A stretch of 64,000 nt of DNA from Ceratopteris richardii (GCA_020310875.1 MU260052.1:445001-509000), one strand, 5' to 3'. Shown: positions 42,840 through 54,469, counted from the first letter of the stretch. Numbers and translations: made by a program. The notes: generated by a model not told the origin, from the letters alone.

Positions 42840-43504
42840 TATTGGAAACAAGTCAAAATAGTCCAAAACTTCTCAACCTATAGCCATAAATATATAGACT
42901 TGAGTAGCCTTCCTACAACAAAAGACATTGGGAGAGTTGGCTAAGATAAATTCTTTACATCCAACCCATGAGCATTTGATTCCCCATCAACGCAACAACG
43001 ACTGTGGCAAATCTCAAAAAAGGCTATGCGTAGAGTTTTTTTTTTTAAGAAAAGTAATATTGATGTTGTTTTGTGATAGCGATCTTATCTTACAAATTGT
43101 TTTTTGAAGCCATAGCTTATGTATTTTTATTTGCTTTTTGTTTGGACATAGAACACTATATAAAGCAAGTGTTGGCTCATATTGTAGTATCTTCTCTAGC
43201 TAGAGCATTAGCCCAACGTAAGGAGATCAAGGAGGAGAGTTTCTATACTCTTGGAGGAGTTATGCTCTACATCTAGAGACATCTATAGGACTTCATGTCA
43301 TCCAACCATCAATATCACTTATTAATATACTATGAGTAACAAGTCTACATCTGTCCTCACTAGTTCATTCACCAGTTTATGATTTAGGTTAATCAGAATT
43401 CGAGTTTGTTGTAAAATAGTTCTAAACTTTTCATATTCTACATATTCTTACACACACACTCTTCATACCTCTTAGGCACACAATCTCTTGTATCTAGTTC
43501 CTAT
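42840..43504 (+). repeat. Element D 3' LTR, left part
   Basis: Starts TATTGGAAAC after the polypurine tract. It holds about 330 bp absent from the 5' LTR and is cut at 43504 by insertion of C. CCTAT (43500-43504) matches CTTAT at 51440-51444 with one mismatch. Confidence 0.82.
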
Positions 43505-43735
43505 TGTTGGAGTTAGACGTCTGTGGAAGCACGCGAACAGCACAAGGAAGAAGAAGAAGCTTGGAGCACAACACACAATACTAAATGTATTACCACTAGA
43601 ATATACAAAGATAAATAGCCTGTTAGGGCAATAGGCGTATATACAAGCCAGGGAAAAAAACCTCCTAAAGAGGGAAAAAAAGTACCCCGATGGTCCTAGA
43701 GTGTTCACATATATCACTACCTAAATATATCAATA
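43505..43735 (-). repeat. Element C 3' LTR
   Basis: 231 bp, close to the B LTR. The polypurine tract (minus-strand CCCAGGGGGGATT) follows at 43736-43748. Confidence 0.9.
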
Positions 43736-43796
43736 AATCCCCCCTGGGAATGAACAAGGAGCGGGCACTCATATATAAGAAGGTGTCAAGCTATGT

Positions 43797-45345
43797 GGAA
43801 TCAATCCACAAAAGGAAGTAAGCCCAAAGCTTTGCGGAAAGCTTCAATCTTCTCCCTAGGCAGAGCCTTCGTGAAAAGGTCTGCAATGTTCTCCTGCACC
43901 ATGGGCACATATGCCAAGCTGATCTCCCCAACAGAGAACCTCTCCCTGACATAATGATAATGCACCTCAATGTGTTCAGTGCAAGCATGGAACACAGGGT
44001 TCCTCGCAACTTTCAATGCACTCTGACTGTCAGTGAAGATGGTGGTCGTAGAAGACTGACCAACACCTAAATCAGCCATAAGGCATCTGAGCCACATACA
44101 CTCAATAGTCTCTATGAAAGTTGCCCTACACTTAGCCTCACAACTGGAAGTGGCCACAATAGGCTGCTTCTTGCTCAACCAAGATATACATGAGCTAGCA
44201 AGCATGAAGCAAAAGCCACTAGTGGACACAGGAGTGTCATAGCAACCAGCCCAATCACTGTGCAAAAAAAGCATGCAAATCTGGTGATAGTGATCCCCCC
44301 TTAAGATAAAACAATACGAGTAGTCAAGTACCACTCAAGTAGTGAATATGGGCTTAACCGCCTACCAATGCTTGACACCTGGGTGATGCATAAACTTGCT
44401 CATCTATGAGACATCAAATTGAATATATGGCCGCAAAATGCATAAGTAAATCAAGCATCCAACAACTTGCTGATAGAGAACAACATCAAATGTATCTCCA
44501 ACATCATGAAGACTCAATCGTAGACCTGTCTCCATAAGAGTGGCAATAGGCTTACAGTCTTTAAGGCCAAAATGCTGCAATAATGTATCAATATATTTTG
44601 TTTGACACAAAGCCATTCCACCATCAACTTGCATAAACTGAATGCCGAAATAGTGATGCAAATGCCCTAAATCAGACATCTCAAATGAGGCATGCAAATT
44701 AGCCTTAAAATCAGCAATATGTGTGTCATGAGGACCAGTGAGCAGCATGTCATCAACATACACCACAATGATCAGAAGCACATCATTTGCATGCTTAACA
44801 TATAAGGTTCTTTCAGTTGGATTGTTCTCAAAAGCATGTGCAATTAGATAGGCATGTATCTTTTCATACCAAGCACATGGTGCTTGCTTTAAACCATATA
44901 ATGCCTTCTTTAACCTACACACCTAGTTTTCATGCCCTTTCTGCACAAAGCCACGGGGATGAAAAACATACACTTCTTCATTCAAGTCACCATTCCGAAA
45001 TGCTCTTTTAATCTCCAACTAATGTACATTCCAACCACGATGAGCTGCAAGTGCACAGATGCTATGAACAGTAGTCATTCGACAAGTAGGAGCAAAGGTT
45101 TCATCAAAAGAAATGCCTCTTTCCTGTGCATAACCCTTTGCAACAAGCCTAGCCTTATACCTATCAACTATTCCATCAGGTTTACGCTTCACCTTATATA
45201 GCCACTTAGTGCCAATGACCTTCTTGCCAAGAATCAAGTCACATAAAGACCAGGTATCATTTTTCATAATAGCATCATATTCAGATTGCATTGCAGCCAT
45301 CCAATGTTCAAATTTTTTTTTTGCTTTATCAAACAAAACAGGTTG
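43797..45345 (-). pseudogene. Element C reverse transcriptase and RNase H
   Basis: Minus strand. RT N-terminal part at 45019-45336 (H-W-M-A-A-M-Q-S-E-Y; G-T-K-W-L-Y-K-V-K; Y-K-A-R-L-V-A-K-G-Y), a stop, then 44404-44922 with L-Y-G-L-K-Q-A-P and V-V-Y-V-D-D-M-L (YVDD at about 44755), and RNase H at 43801-44334 (D-W-A-G; S-S-C-E-A-K; T-D-S-Q-S-A-L; ENIADLFTKALPR). Several nonsense codons and frame changes separate the blocks. Confidence 0.87.
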
Positions 45346-45348
45346 AGT

Positions 45349-46505
45349 CTAATCACAAAGACTAGAGGCAGCCTTAGCATAGCAATCTGATGCAAAAGAG
45401 GCACTATGAGAGCCTAACCAAGTACGATATGAGAGAGGTATATCTAATTTGCTATCACGCAAAGTCTGCACCAGCCATTTTATCATAGTTTTTGCCTGCT
45501 TAATATCAGCTCTCTCATCAACAACTGCATCATGTAAATCTGCATCAGAAATGGAATGATCTGCATCATCACATGAAACGTGCAAAGGTTGAGAAGTTGC
45601 CTCATTTGGACCAGCACTAGACTGTCCACCTATAAAAAGAGGTAGCAAACTATCATACATGTCTTTGGAGCTAACACATGTCTTCTTAGTACATGAAAGC
45701 AATGGCTGAATAGCATCTTCCATAGAAATAACATCACGGCTAACCAAAATGTGTTTAGTCTGTTGATGATACACACAATAGCCTTTACTTTCAGAACTGT
45801 ATCCAACAAAAATACATTTTACTGCTTTATCATCCAATTTTCTACGATGTTGTTCAGGAACTAATGCATATGCCAAACAACCAAAAACAGCAGATGAGTA
45901 ACAGATGGCTTGTGACCATGCCAAGCCTCATATGGAGTGATAGAGTGCAGCGCTTTAGTGGGACACCTGTTAAGTACATATGCTGCATACATAATAGTCT
46001 CAAGCCAAAATTCTTCTCTTCGGCAACTCCATTCTGTTGAGGTGTATACGGCGCTATACACTGATATTTTATCCCACGTTCAGCCAGAAATGCATTAAAG
46101 TCAAAAGACATATATTCCCTCCCTCAATCAGAACAAAGGGTGCCCATTTTACATGCTGACCGATTTTCAGCCAAAACCAAAAACTGTTTGAAGTACATAA
46201 ATACTTTGGACTTTGTCTTTAATGGATATACCCATGCATGCTTGGAAAAATCATCGATGAAAGACATGAACTAAAGATAGTTCCCAAAGGAAGGTGTCTA
46301 CATAGGACCACATACATCACTATGTACAAGTTGCAATTTCTAAGTAGCCCGAACTGAACCATCTTTTGGAAAGGAAGAGTGCTATATTTTGCCCAAAATA
46401 CAGCCTTCACAAACATTTTTTCCAGGCACCTCAAGTTTGGGCAAAGAGAACACCATTTCATATTTCTGCATGCATAGCAAACTAGCAAAATTCAGATGAC
46501 CAAAG
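45349..46505 (-). pseudogene. Element C integrase and GAG-pre-integrase end
   Basis: Minus strand. The open part 45349-45924 is the integrase C-terminal region (V-F-G-C-L-A-Y; D-D-K-A-V-K-C-I-F-V-G-Y; V-S-R-D-V), including roughly 650 bp lost from B. The core (46111-46490) has lost frame repeatedly, but Y-T-P-Q-Q-N-G is visible. It stops at the gypsy junction near 46505. Confidence 0.82.
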
Positions 46506-47810
46506 TAAGAAATGGCCTCTAATACTCCTTTAGCAGTCAAGCTCATAAGTAGGGATGGATATGATGGAAAGGAAGGGTACTTAGCTCCTTACACATTCAC
46601 TTGACACATATGCACACAATGCAAAGAGCACTCTTAGGGTACGAGTGGTCCACAGTACCCTCTTAGCGCCCACACAAAAATAAAAATTCTCTTAAGACAT
46701 GGGTGTTCTACACTACCCTCTTAGCATTCACACAGATAACACATACACATGCACATACACTGTTACATCAAATACTCGTAGGACACAGGTGTTCTGCACT
46801 GCCCTCTTAGCATTCACATAACAATCATTCACATACATAAACACAAGGAGCAAGATAACCTCACTTCCCAATGGATAGAAGTTGAAGAAAAATGATGAGG
46901 GTTTGGAATTGAGGGGGAATGTAAAGAAGGAATTAGAAGAAATAGAAATGGTGGAAGATAGAAGAGGAAAGAAGAGATAGTTGGGTTCAAAAGGAAATAA
47001 AGCTCATATTATAAGATCTGGATACAAAGAATATGGAGTACATAAATGAAGAGAGTGTAGCACCTCTCTTGTAGCCAAGATCTCCACCACCAAAGGAGTA
47101 GCACTATGATCACCGCAGTGCGGATGGCATGTACCTGCACACCACTTGCTTGTTTTGAGGGCATCCAAGGGGGTCATTTTATAGGCCTTTTGGGAAGATA
47201 TTTGGAGATGATATAATTTGGGAGAATCTTTTAGATGTGACACTTGTGTGGTAGAAAATACAACTTTGACAAAATCGTAGAAGATTTTTGACCATTCTAA
47301 GGTATGTACCTTATCCCATATGATTATATCTTTGATTTTTTCATAAAAAATCATAAAAATACTATAAATAGAATCTCTATTTCGTGGGAATAGTCCTGAT
47401 ATCCGATTTTAGGTGTTTGGAATATTATATGTTTGATTTTGGACCCAAAAAGTCAATTACATGTGTCCCATTTGTCAAGAATCTTTGTATAGGACTCAAA
47501 AGTCTATGGTGGAGGCTTGAGTCTTTGAAAAGTTTTTTGGACTCTTTCAAAAGGGAGAGTGGGTCAAGCTTAAATATTTGAATTTATAAAAGCTACTTGT
47601 CCCACTCCATATTTAACTTAGGATTTTATTCTCCCATTCACTGCAGGTAAGGGTAGCTACTTTACTAGGGTGGGATCCACCTTATTCTTGGCTTTTTATT
47701 TCCTTCAAATACATATATTTATGGTTTCCATGAAGACTTGAAAAAATACAAATACTATAGGAGTACATATCTATACATAAGGTATTATTAAGGAGGGGTT
47801 TCAAAAAATA
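46506..47810 (-). repeat. Probable 3' LTR of the gypsy fragment
   Basis: On the minus strand an AG-rich tract (AAGAGGAGGGCTAAG, about 47836-47822) precedes this non-coding stretch, and a TATA-like TATAAAAT lies at 47176-47183. No second LTR copy exists in the window for confirmation. Confidence 0.5.
46635..46835. repeat. Three-copy degenerate tandem repeat
   Basis: Units share CTTAG-GGTACGAGTGGTC / GACATGGGTGTTCTACACTACCCTCTTAGC(A)-like sequence followed by CACA-rich DNA, at about 46638, 46693 and 46790. It lies within the probable gypsy LTR. Confidence 0.7.
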
Positions 47811-48104
47811 TTCCCTCATACTTAGCCCTCCTCTTGGCTAGAAGCATTCATGTCTCTAGCCTTCAAAGAGTTTGTTGATGCTCCAAGGTGGATCATCTTC
47901 TTGTAGCACTATTGATATGTCCTTCTCCCTTGATTGATCATGTTGTTCATTGCTTTCTTCTATCCTCTGCCAGTATTTCTTTAACCTCCATCCATTGACC
48001 TTCTTGAATTTTGTCTTGATCAGAAATGGTCCTTCCCATCGTGGTTGAAACTTTGTATCATGTGTGTTATCAAAACTGTTATCATACCTTAGAACAAGAG
48101 TTCC

Positions 48105-48770
48105 TTATGTTAAGCCTTTATCCTTTAGTTGTTTGTTAAATTCCTCCCTTCTTTTCTTTGCTTGATTGATGTAATGCTCCATTGCAAGTTCCCTTTTCAT
48201 ACTCAATTGTTGTAGATCTATAAGCCTCTTTTGGATGATCTTTTCTTCACTTTTTGCACTCTCTTTTAGCAGTATGTGGAGACTTGGGATTTCCACTTCT
48301 ATTGGTAACAAGGCTTCTTGTCCATACACTAAATGAAAAGGAGTGAATCCTAAGGATGCATTGTAGGACGTACGATATGCCCATAATGTTGCAATGAGGT
48401 GCTTGTCCCATTCCTTAGGATGCTTCTTTACATTCTTACTAATGATTTTTACAAAGAATTCCATTGGTCTTTTCAACAAGACCATTACATTGAGAATAAT
48501 AGGGTGTCGAGTATCTATGTGTTATGTTTAATCTAATCAATAGATCATTCAAAACATCTGATCTAAAACCTGGACCATGATCAGACACTATCTCTAAAGG
48601 TATCCCAAATCTACAACATGTGAAATCACAAATGAACTTTCCAATATCTTGTATGATTGTCCTTTTTGTGCTAGCTGCTTCTGCCCATCTAGTCATGTAG
48701 TCCACTGGCCATAATGATGTACTCTTCCCTGAGCTTGTCCTTGGTAGAGGTCTGATTGCATCGATTCCCT
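48105..48770 (-). pseudogene. Gypsy integrase fragment
   Basis: Minus strand. 48439-48705 reads D-Y-M-T-R-W-A-E-A, F-G-I-P-L-E-I-V-S-D-H-G-P-G-F, Y-Y-S-Q-C-N-G-L-V-E (second Asp and Glu of the DDE triad). After a frameshift 48105-48485 continues with W-A-Y-R-T-S and G-Q-E-A-L-L-P-I-E-V-E, the usual end of plant Tat/Athila-type integrases. The first catalytic Asp region and zinc module are upstream and degraded (48770-49150). Confidence 0.82.
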
Positions 48771-49385
48771 ATTTCTCAAATGGCCCATAAGCTATGACTA
48801 TTATCCTTGGTTCATACATAAGCCTCTTATTCCCTGTAATCTGATATTTATTGTATGTTTTACACCAATATTGAACATCTTTATGAAGTGTAGGCCATGT
48901 ATACCCTACTTGAAGTATTTTCCTTATTGTTATTTCATATGAGAAGTGTCCTCCACATGCATGATCATGACATGATTCTAGAATGCTCTTTATTTCATCC
49001 GATAAGGGAACCCTTCTAAGGATAAGATCCTTACCTTTCTCATAGAGATGATTTCCTATGAGTTGATACTGTAGAGCCTTCTTTGCTAGCCTATGCCTTT
49101 GTACCTTGTTTAGGTGCTTGGGTGATTCTCCAGTCTCAAGAAATTCGATGATATATTTTAATCTTCTTCACCTAGAAAACTGTTGTCTCCTAGCCTCATG
49201 GATGCTATGAAACCATCAAATTGCTCATTTGCTAATGCATCTGCTTCCTTCTTTTGGATCCTTTGTACATAATACATTTGAATATTATCAAATTGTTTTA
49301 ATAACACTCTTACCCTTTTCAACCATTCAAAAAATTTTTGGCTTTTGCAACACCAAACATTCTACAATTGCTTAATTATCAGCAT

Positions 49386-49682
49386 TCAATCTCTTTTTAT
49401 AATCAACCCTTTGATACCATGTTGGACACATTCATGCAAGGCCTCACATAGTGCTGCATACTCTGCTTCATTATTTGAATGAGGATTAGGAAGAATTATA
49501 CCTTTCTTGAAGATGAGTTGTTTGTTTTGGTCATAGATTAGAAACCCTCCTATTGCTTTGTTGACCTGCTTCTTATATGCACCATCAAAAAATACAATAT
49601 ATGCATCTTCAATATCTTCTTCATGCATGGTTGCTCCCCTGTCCCTCTCATTGGAGATGGCTAATGCAAAAACTAATAACAT
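49386..49682 (-). pseudogene. Gypsy additional RNase H fragment fused to copia protease end
   Basis: Minus-strand open stretch of 98 codons. The first 9 residues (M-L-L-V-F-A-L-A-I) are element C protease C-terminus. From S-N-E-R-D on, it is gypsy: F-F-D-G-A-Y-K-K, G-G-F-L-I-Y-D, S-N-N-E-A-E-Y-A-A-L, the D...E-A-E-Y pattern of the second, archaeal-type RNase H found in Tat-lineage elements. It is a chance chimera at the insertion junction. Confidence 0.75.
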
Positions 49683-50963
49683 ATTTTTTTGATCCCTGGT
49701 ACAAACAAAGCATCTGATAAAGTGAAAGAACTACCATCAATAGTAATCAAAATGATCTTACCAACTCCCATAATAGGATAAGAGGAGTTATTGGCGCATG
49801 TAACAGTATTTCCTATAGGGGAAGACTCGAGTGAAGAGAAGAAACTACACTGGGAGGTAATATGTTTGGTCGCCTACTATCAAAGTACCAAACATTTGAG
49901 TATACTGCATACATGCACTGCTCATGAGAAGATGGATCAAAACTGCAAACAGTAGTAAACGCCCATTGTTCTTCTTGCATAAGATTAGCAGACTCTGTTT
50001 TCGATGTAGAGGCCTCTACAACAACCATTCCGATCTCTTTCTTCCTTGCATCTTTAGTAGTTAGTTTTGGACAGCTCTTAATAACATGATCGTTTTCTTT
50101 ATAGTATTTACAAAACAATTTCAACTTTTCTGATTTCTTCTCATCTTTGTCTTCCTCCTTCGCATGTGCAGCATTTACAAATTTCTGCTTACTAATAAAA
50201 GAGCTCTATTTTTCGTTGCCCTTCTGACTAGCCAGGAAAGCTTAGTCTGCAACATGCATAATAGACCTTTCTACCTAGACTCACCTTCCTGCAACAAAAT
50301 AGAAACTAACTCTTCAAATGTTAAGGCATTTGGATTGCCTTTCATCATCAAATGAAGAGTAGAAGCAAAACTCTGATATGAGTCGGGAAGATCATTCAGA
50401 ATAGTCTCCATAAGTGAACTCTCATGTAGGACTTAATCTACAGGGATCAACTTTTCCTTCAAATCCTTGATCTTTGTTAGAAAACTGTCCATAGAATCAC
50501 CTTCATTCATGTGCTCACTCTCTAACTGTTTTTGGAGGTAAGCAACACGAGCCTCATTCCTAGCCTGGTACAATGTGGTAAGTGTATCCCAAGCATCCTT
50601 AGCTGTTCTGCAGGAGTGAATGTGAGGAATAATGATACGTTTGATAGAAAAACCTATCAATGTATATGTTTGAGCATCTCTGTCATCCCAAAGAATTTGC
50701 TCTATAGTAGGTGCAACAAAAACAATAGCACGAACAAGAATCTACAGAATATCACCATCTTCGACACCTTCTCCATCAGCTTCAGTACTTTTAGTTGTAA
50801 CAGTTGCAGGTATGATAGGACATTTTTCAACACCTTGCACAATGTTCCACAGTGCTTTTGGAACCAATACATGTCGCATCATATAAGCCCATAACGGGTT
50901 GTTGGTACCGTCCAACTTATCCTCAACAACCAATATACGAAATACATCACTCCTTTTAGCCAT
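49661..50963 (-). pseudogene. Element C gag and protease remnant
   Basis: Gag starts at ATG 50963 (M-A-K-R-S-D-V-F). A TAG at 50742-50744 is at the site homologous to B's TAG. Further parts are open at 50433-50660 (D-A-W-D-T-L-T-T-L-Y) and 49813-50124 (zinc knuckle C-K-Y-Y-K-E-N-D-H-V-I-K-S-C with the second cysteine lost). The protease end (49661-49810) stops at the gypsy junction. Confidence 0.83.
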
Positions 50964-51318
50964 GGCTGGTGATTAAAATACCTTGATGCAAAAAATTGAC
51001 CGTATCTTAAAAAGTTGAACAGAATTGCCAAGACAAATTCAACTAAACCTGTAGCAAGCTTCGAGATGCTTATACTAGCGAACCAAAACTAGTATATACC
51101 TTTGGCACAAAAAGATAAAATAACCTACACAAGCACTACGATAGTTCGTTCGAAGGTCGAAACGAGCTCAGATTGCGATTTTGACACCACACAGCGAAGC
51201 TATTTTGATCCCTAAAACACCTTGAGTATGCTCACTAAATTTCGTCCGATTTTGAGACTGCAACCGGAGAGGTATCGATGATGCCCTAGATGAAGCGCTG
51301 AGCTACTCTGATAGCAAT

Positions 51319-51439
51319 TGTTAGCCTGTTAAGGCAATAGGCGTATACACAAGCCAGGGAAAAAACCTCCTAAAGAGGGAAAAAAGTACCCTGATAGTCC
51401 TAGAGTATTCACATACATCACTACTTATATATATCAGTA
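51319..51439 (-). repeat. Element C 5' LTR, internally deleted
   Basis: TGTT is joined directly to AGCCTGTTAAGGCAATAGG, so about 110 bp of the 230-bp LTR are missing. The PBS on the minus strand (TGCTATCAGAG, 51304-51316) is slightly decayed. CTTAT follows at 51440-51444. Confidence 0.82.
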
Positions 51440-51444
51440 CTTAT

Positions 51445-51690
51445 TTCTGCCTAGATTTAAATATTGTCAGTTTGTATCATATTCACATATTATGACTTGA
51501 TATTTGAATATCAATTAGTGTAGGTGAGCATTCTAGCTTATCCTACACTTTAAAAATCTTATCTATTCTCTCTCTATCTCTCAGTTATCATCTTTTTGAG
51601 TATTAAGGTGTGTATGCTAAGGTTCATATGTTGGAATATCTTGTAAACCTATTATTAAAATTGTTATTGAGGCCCATCCCACTTCCAAGA
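51445..51690 (+). repeat. Element D 3' LTR, right part
   Basis: Continues 43504 after removal of C. It aligns with the end of the D 5' LTR (TTCTGCCTAGATTTAAATATTGTCAG versus TTCTACCTAG...), ending ACTTCCAAGA. Confidence 0.82.
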
Positions 51691-52450
51691 TTTAAAGTGA
51701 TATATAATGGGGATACTATAAAAAGACCAAGACCCTTATTTATTAAGATTTTTTGCTATTGTGAGAAACAAAGCTCTTCTTCTTGGTAACTTTCTACATA
51801 AGCTTTCTGTTCTTCTCTTTAAGTGTGATTTTTGTATGTTTCATGGCTTGTGATGCTTGATTCTTGTTCTAGGAGAGTTCTCTACCTTGACCTATCCTTT
51901 TTGGGTGATTCTAGTTTTCAAGTTCTATTTTGTATAGCTCTTCTTGTTTGATTTGTTTTGAGCTATGTTTTGGTAGAGAAATGAGAGGATATGATAATTT
52001 TAGTGAATGATTAGTTTTTCTCAATCACTTATATGAGTGTGATTTTTCAATTAGAACTAATGATCATTGTTGATCGTAATTGTAGGCTATGGATGAAAGA
52101 TTGTCGATCGTGTGTGGATGATTGTTAATGATATGATCTTTGTCCAATGATCATGTACACTTTGGAATGATAATGTGGATTGGTCATTGATCACGTGGAA
52201 CAGTGAAAAGGGATCGTTCATCATGTTTGCATACAATCCTCGAACTACAACTAAATTGAAGCAAGGTGATCAATAAAAGGTGTACATGTGTATCCTCATA
52301 CTACATGTAGATACAACTATTAGCATATAAATGTCATAGATTGTCATGGTCTACCCAGACCATGTCCCAGTAGGGAAGCTCTTAAGGCGGGAAGCTCTTA
52401 AGGCTTTCTTACGCTTGTAGATTTGAACACAAGTTTAATGAGAATCATCA
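51691..52450. other. Intergenic, nothing recognised
   Basis: AT-rich DNA after element D with no credible ORF. Several imperfect ATGATCATTGTTGATCG-type motifs near 52060-52220 look like chance low-complexity. Confidence 0.45.
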
Positions 52451-52454
52451 CTCA

Positions 52455-53215
52455 AGTTTGAGCTTGAACTCTAGTGGCAGAGAATAAAATGCAAACGGAC
52501 AACTGGAACAATGGCGACGGAGATGGGAGATTAGCTCTCTCTCTCTCTCTCTCTCTCCCTCTCTCTCTCTCTCTCTCGGGCGTGCGCCATCATTGTAGAG
52601 CTTCCCTTCTACTCTGAATCTTGAAATTTGAGCTCCAGCTTGAGGTCGGAGCAATCAGACGCAGAGAAGGCAAAACAAACGTACAGCTCTTAGAACAAGA
52701 GCAATGGCGCTACGAGGATTGATCTCTATCACAGGCGTGCCGTATCATCCTAAAACGTTTTTTTCAATCTCCACTCCGTATCCTTGTCGTCTGCTTCGCT
52801 CCCAAATTCCTTGGGTGAAGCTCGAGGTCGGAGCAACCAGACGCAGAGAACGAAAAGTAAACGTACAGCTGTTGGAAGAAGAGCGATTGCGCTACCAGAG
52901 TACCTCTTTGTCACAGGCGTGCCCTATCATCGTAAAGGCTCTATTCTGATCTCCAGCGTCCACTCGGTATCCTCGTAGCCTGCTTTCGTCTCTATTCCCC
53001 CATTCTGTCTAAATCTCAAAGTTTGAACTCGAGATCGAGGTCATAGCCATAGATGCAGAGAAGAGAAGGCAAACGTACAGTGTTGGGCAGGAGCGGTGGC
53101 GCTACGCGAGTACCTCTCTGTCACAGGCGTGCCTATCCTCGTAGAGCTTCTCTTCTGTTCTCAACTCGAGTCTCGCCATCTTTGTCCCTTGTTCTCTTAT
53201 TCTGCGCAAATTTTC
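52455..53215. repeat. Four diverged tandem copies of a ~190-215 bp GC-richer unit
   Basis: Copies begin near 52455, 52629, 52816 and 53029 and share GCAGAGAA, AAACGTACAG, a GGCGCTAC-like block, TCACAGGCGTGCC, TATCCTCGTAG and a CTTGGTC/CTCGAGGTCGGAG block. GC content is visibly higher than in the neighbouring DNA. No reading frame is conserved across copies, so it is listed as non-coding. Confidence 0.75.
52535..52577. repeat. (CT)n microsatellite
   Basis: 43 bp of CT with a single CCCT interruption, in the first of the four tandem units. Confidence 0.95.
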
Positions 53216-54211
53216 CTTACTCCTGAATCCCGTCGTCCTAAACAGGGCTTACATTGCCCAAGATCCGAGCGTTCAGTGAGATCGTAACAGGTCGCGTGAC
53301 TCGCGTCTCGCCATCGGCAAGCCTTTGAAGCAGACTTCTCGGGGCAGAAAATGCCTTTACGTTTTGCCCAACAATTTTCAACAACCCTAATGGTATCAGT
53401 CGTCATGTCAAGTCACTACAAGTAAATACAAGTACAATCAGTTAAAGATGCAGTGTACAATGTACTTGTAAGTAATTGCATAACATACTTCGAAGTGATT
53501 GTATAACGTACTTCAGTTGTGTGAGTTTGATTCTATTTGCAATTTTGCATCGTTGAAGTCAATTATTCTAGCATGCAAACTTCCATATATATATACATAT
53601 ATATGTATATACATATATACATACATATGAACTATGTATATATATGAACTATGTATATATATTGATTGGAAAATTAACAATGCTAATCTTTCATTTGACA
53701 GGAAGTTTAAATACTCACCCATGTTTGACAGGAAAGATGGTCACTGACATGCAAAATGCCTATCAAATCTAGGTCCTTAATAATATCTTAGTTTCCTATC
53801 AATCCGTCAAGTTATTTATAAGCAATTTGCCTATGACCTAGTTGGCCTATGGCCCCTTCTTTATTGGATATTGGTGGACCTATCGATCATATCCCTATTC
53901 ACTTTGCAACTTCAGTTAATCAATTTGAAATTTCAAAAGGATATTCCGAAGGTTGAACGATAGAAGAAAAAAGCAAGAGAAAGAGAGAAGAATGGATTAA
54001 TCTCTTGGTTGGGTTGCAACTTACTTTGTGAGGTGGAGTCTACTTTGTTAGATAAGCTTTATTGTGATATTTGCCTCGTAGTGCAAGTATCGAGTGGTAT
54101 TTGTGGACGTCTCGCTTTTTTCCTCCTTTTAGCTCATGTAATGTTGTGTTCACCAATATTAATAGTTATTCAACTATGCTTACCAATAAGTTCCATAAGT
54201 CTCCATGCTTC
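53216..54211. other. Spacer with TA-rich microsatellite
   Basis: No gene seen. A TATATACATA-type tract with two GAACTATGTATATATAT copies occupies about 53583-53665. Confidence 0.6.
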
Positions 54212-54441
54212 GTAGGTGGTTTGGTAAAGCTTTGGCCTCTTGAGGCGGAGGTCCAGATTTCAACCCCCAGGCTCGACATGCAATGACTTTGGCTAATTTA
54301 AACCAATTGTAACCCAGTCTAACTCCTGCTTTGTGGGATATGGGGGATCTCGTGGGTACTATGCTCATTCACTTGTAAAATTGTGCTTTCAAAGTTAAAG
54401 CTAAGGGGAATGGTGCTTGATGAACCTCCCTTAAAAAAAAG
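54212..54441 (+). mobile_element. tRNA-derived SINE
   Basis: A box A-like GTAGGTGGTTTGGTAAAGC (from about 54212), a box B-like AGATTTCAACCCC about 45 bp downstream, an unrelated body and an A8 tail (54434-54441) give the standard tRNA-SINE layout of about 230 bp. The body's last 130 bp resemble the 3' tail of the LINE at 31.5-31.66 kb. Target duplication not resolved. Confidence 0.65.
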
Positions 54442-54469
54442 GTTCCATGAGACCATGAACGATTTAGAT

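Larger units (their letters stand above)
46506..49660 (-). mobile_element. 5'-truncated Ty3/gypsy fragment inside element C
   Basis: Foreign to the copia element: it replaces about 200 bp that are present in B (17347-17543). On the minus strand it codes for an RNase H, then integrase, then reaches a probable polypurine tract and LTR. Gag, protease and RT are absent. I see no target-site duplication, so it looks like truncated insertion or repair-mediated capture rather than normal integration. Confidence 0.8.
43505..51439 (-). mobile_element. Element C: Ty1/copia of the B family, carrying a gypsy fragment
   Basis: 3' LTR 43505-43735 and a shortened 5' LTR 51319-51439 in minus orientation. 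Between them are RNase H, RT, integrase, protease remnant and gag, in an order collinear with B. It lacks B's integrase/RT deletion but has 46506-49660 replaced by foreign gypsy DNA. Mutated LTR tips (CAATA, CAGTA) and several stops indicate an old copy. Confidence 0.9.
38568..51690 (+). mobile_element. Element D: decayed Ty1/copia element with element C in its 3' LTR
   Basis: A copia gag-pol reads on the plus strand between 39190 and 42830. The 5' LTR is 38568-39149 and the 3' LTR starts at 42840, is interrupted by element C at 43504/51440, and ends at about 51690. Flanking TCTAA (38563-38567) and TTTAA (51691-51695) form an imperfect target duplication. PBS and polypurine tract are present. 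Confidence 0.85.

Noticed and set aside
46635..46835. CRISPR or satellite interpretation of the TTCTACACTACCCTCTTAGC repeats
   Set aside because: Only three degenerate units inside a probable gypsy LTR.
53401..53530. A second CACTA-like end or MITE at AGTCACTACAAGTAAATAC
   Set aside because: CACTACAAG occurs, but no subterminal repeats, inverted partner or TSD could be found nearby.
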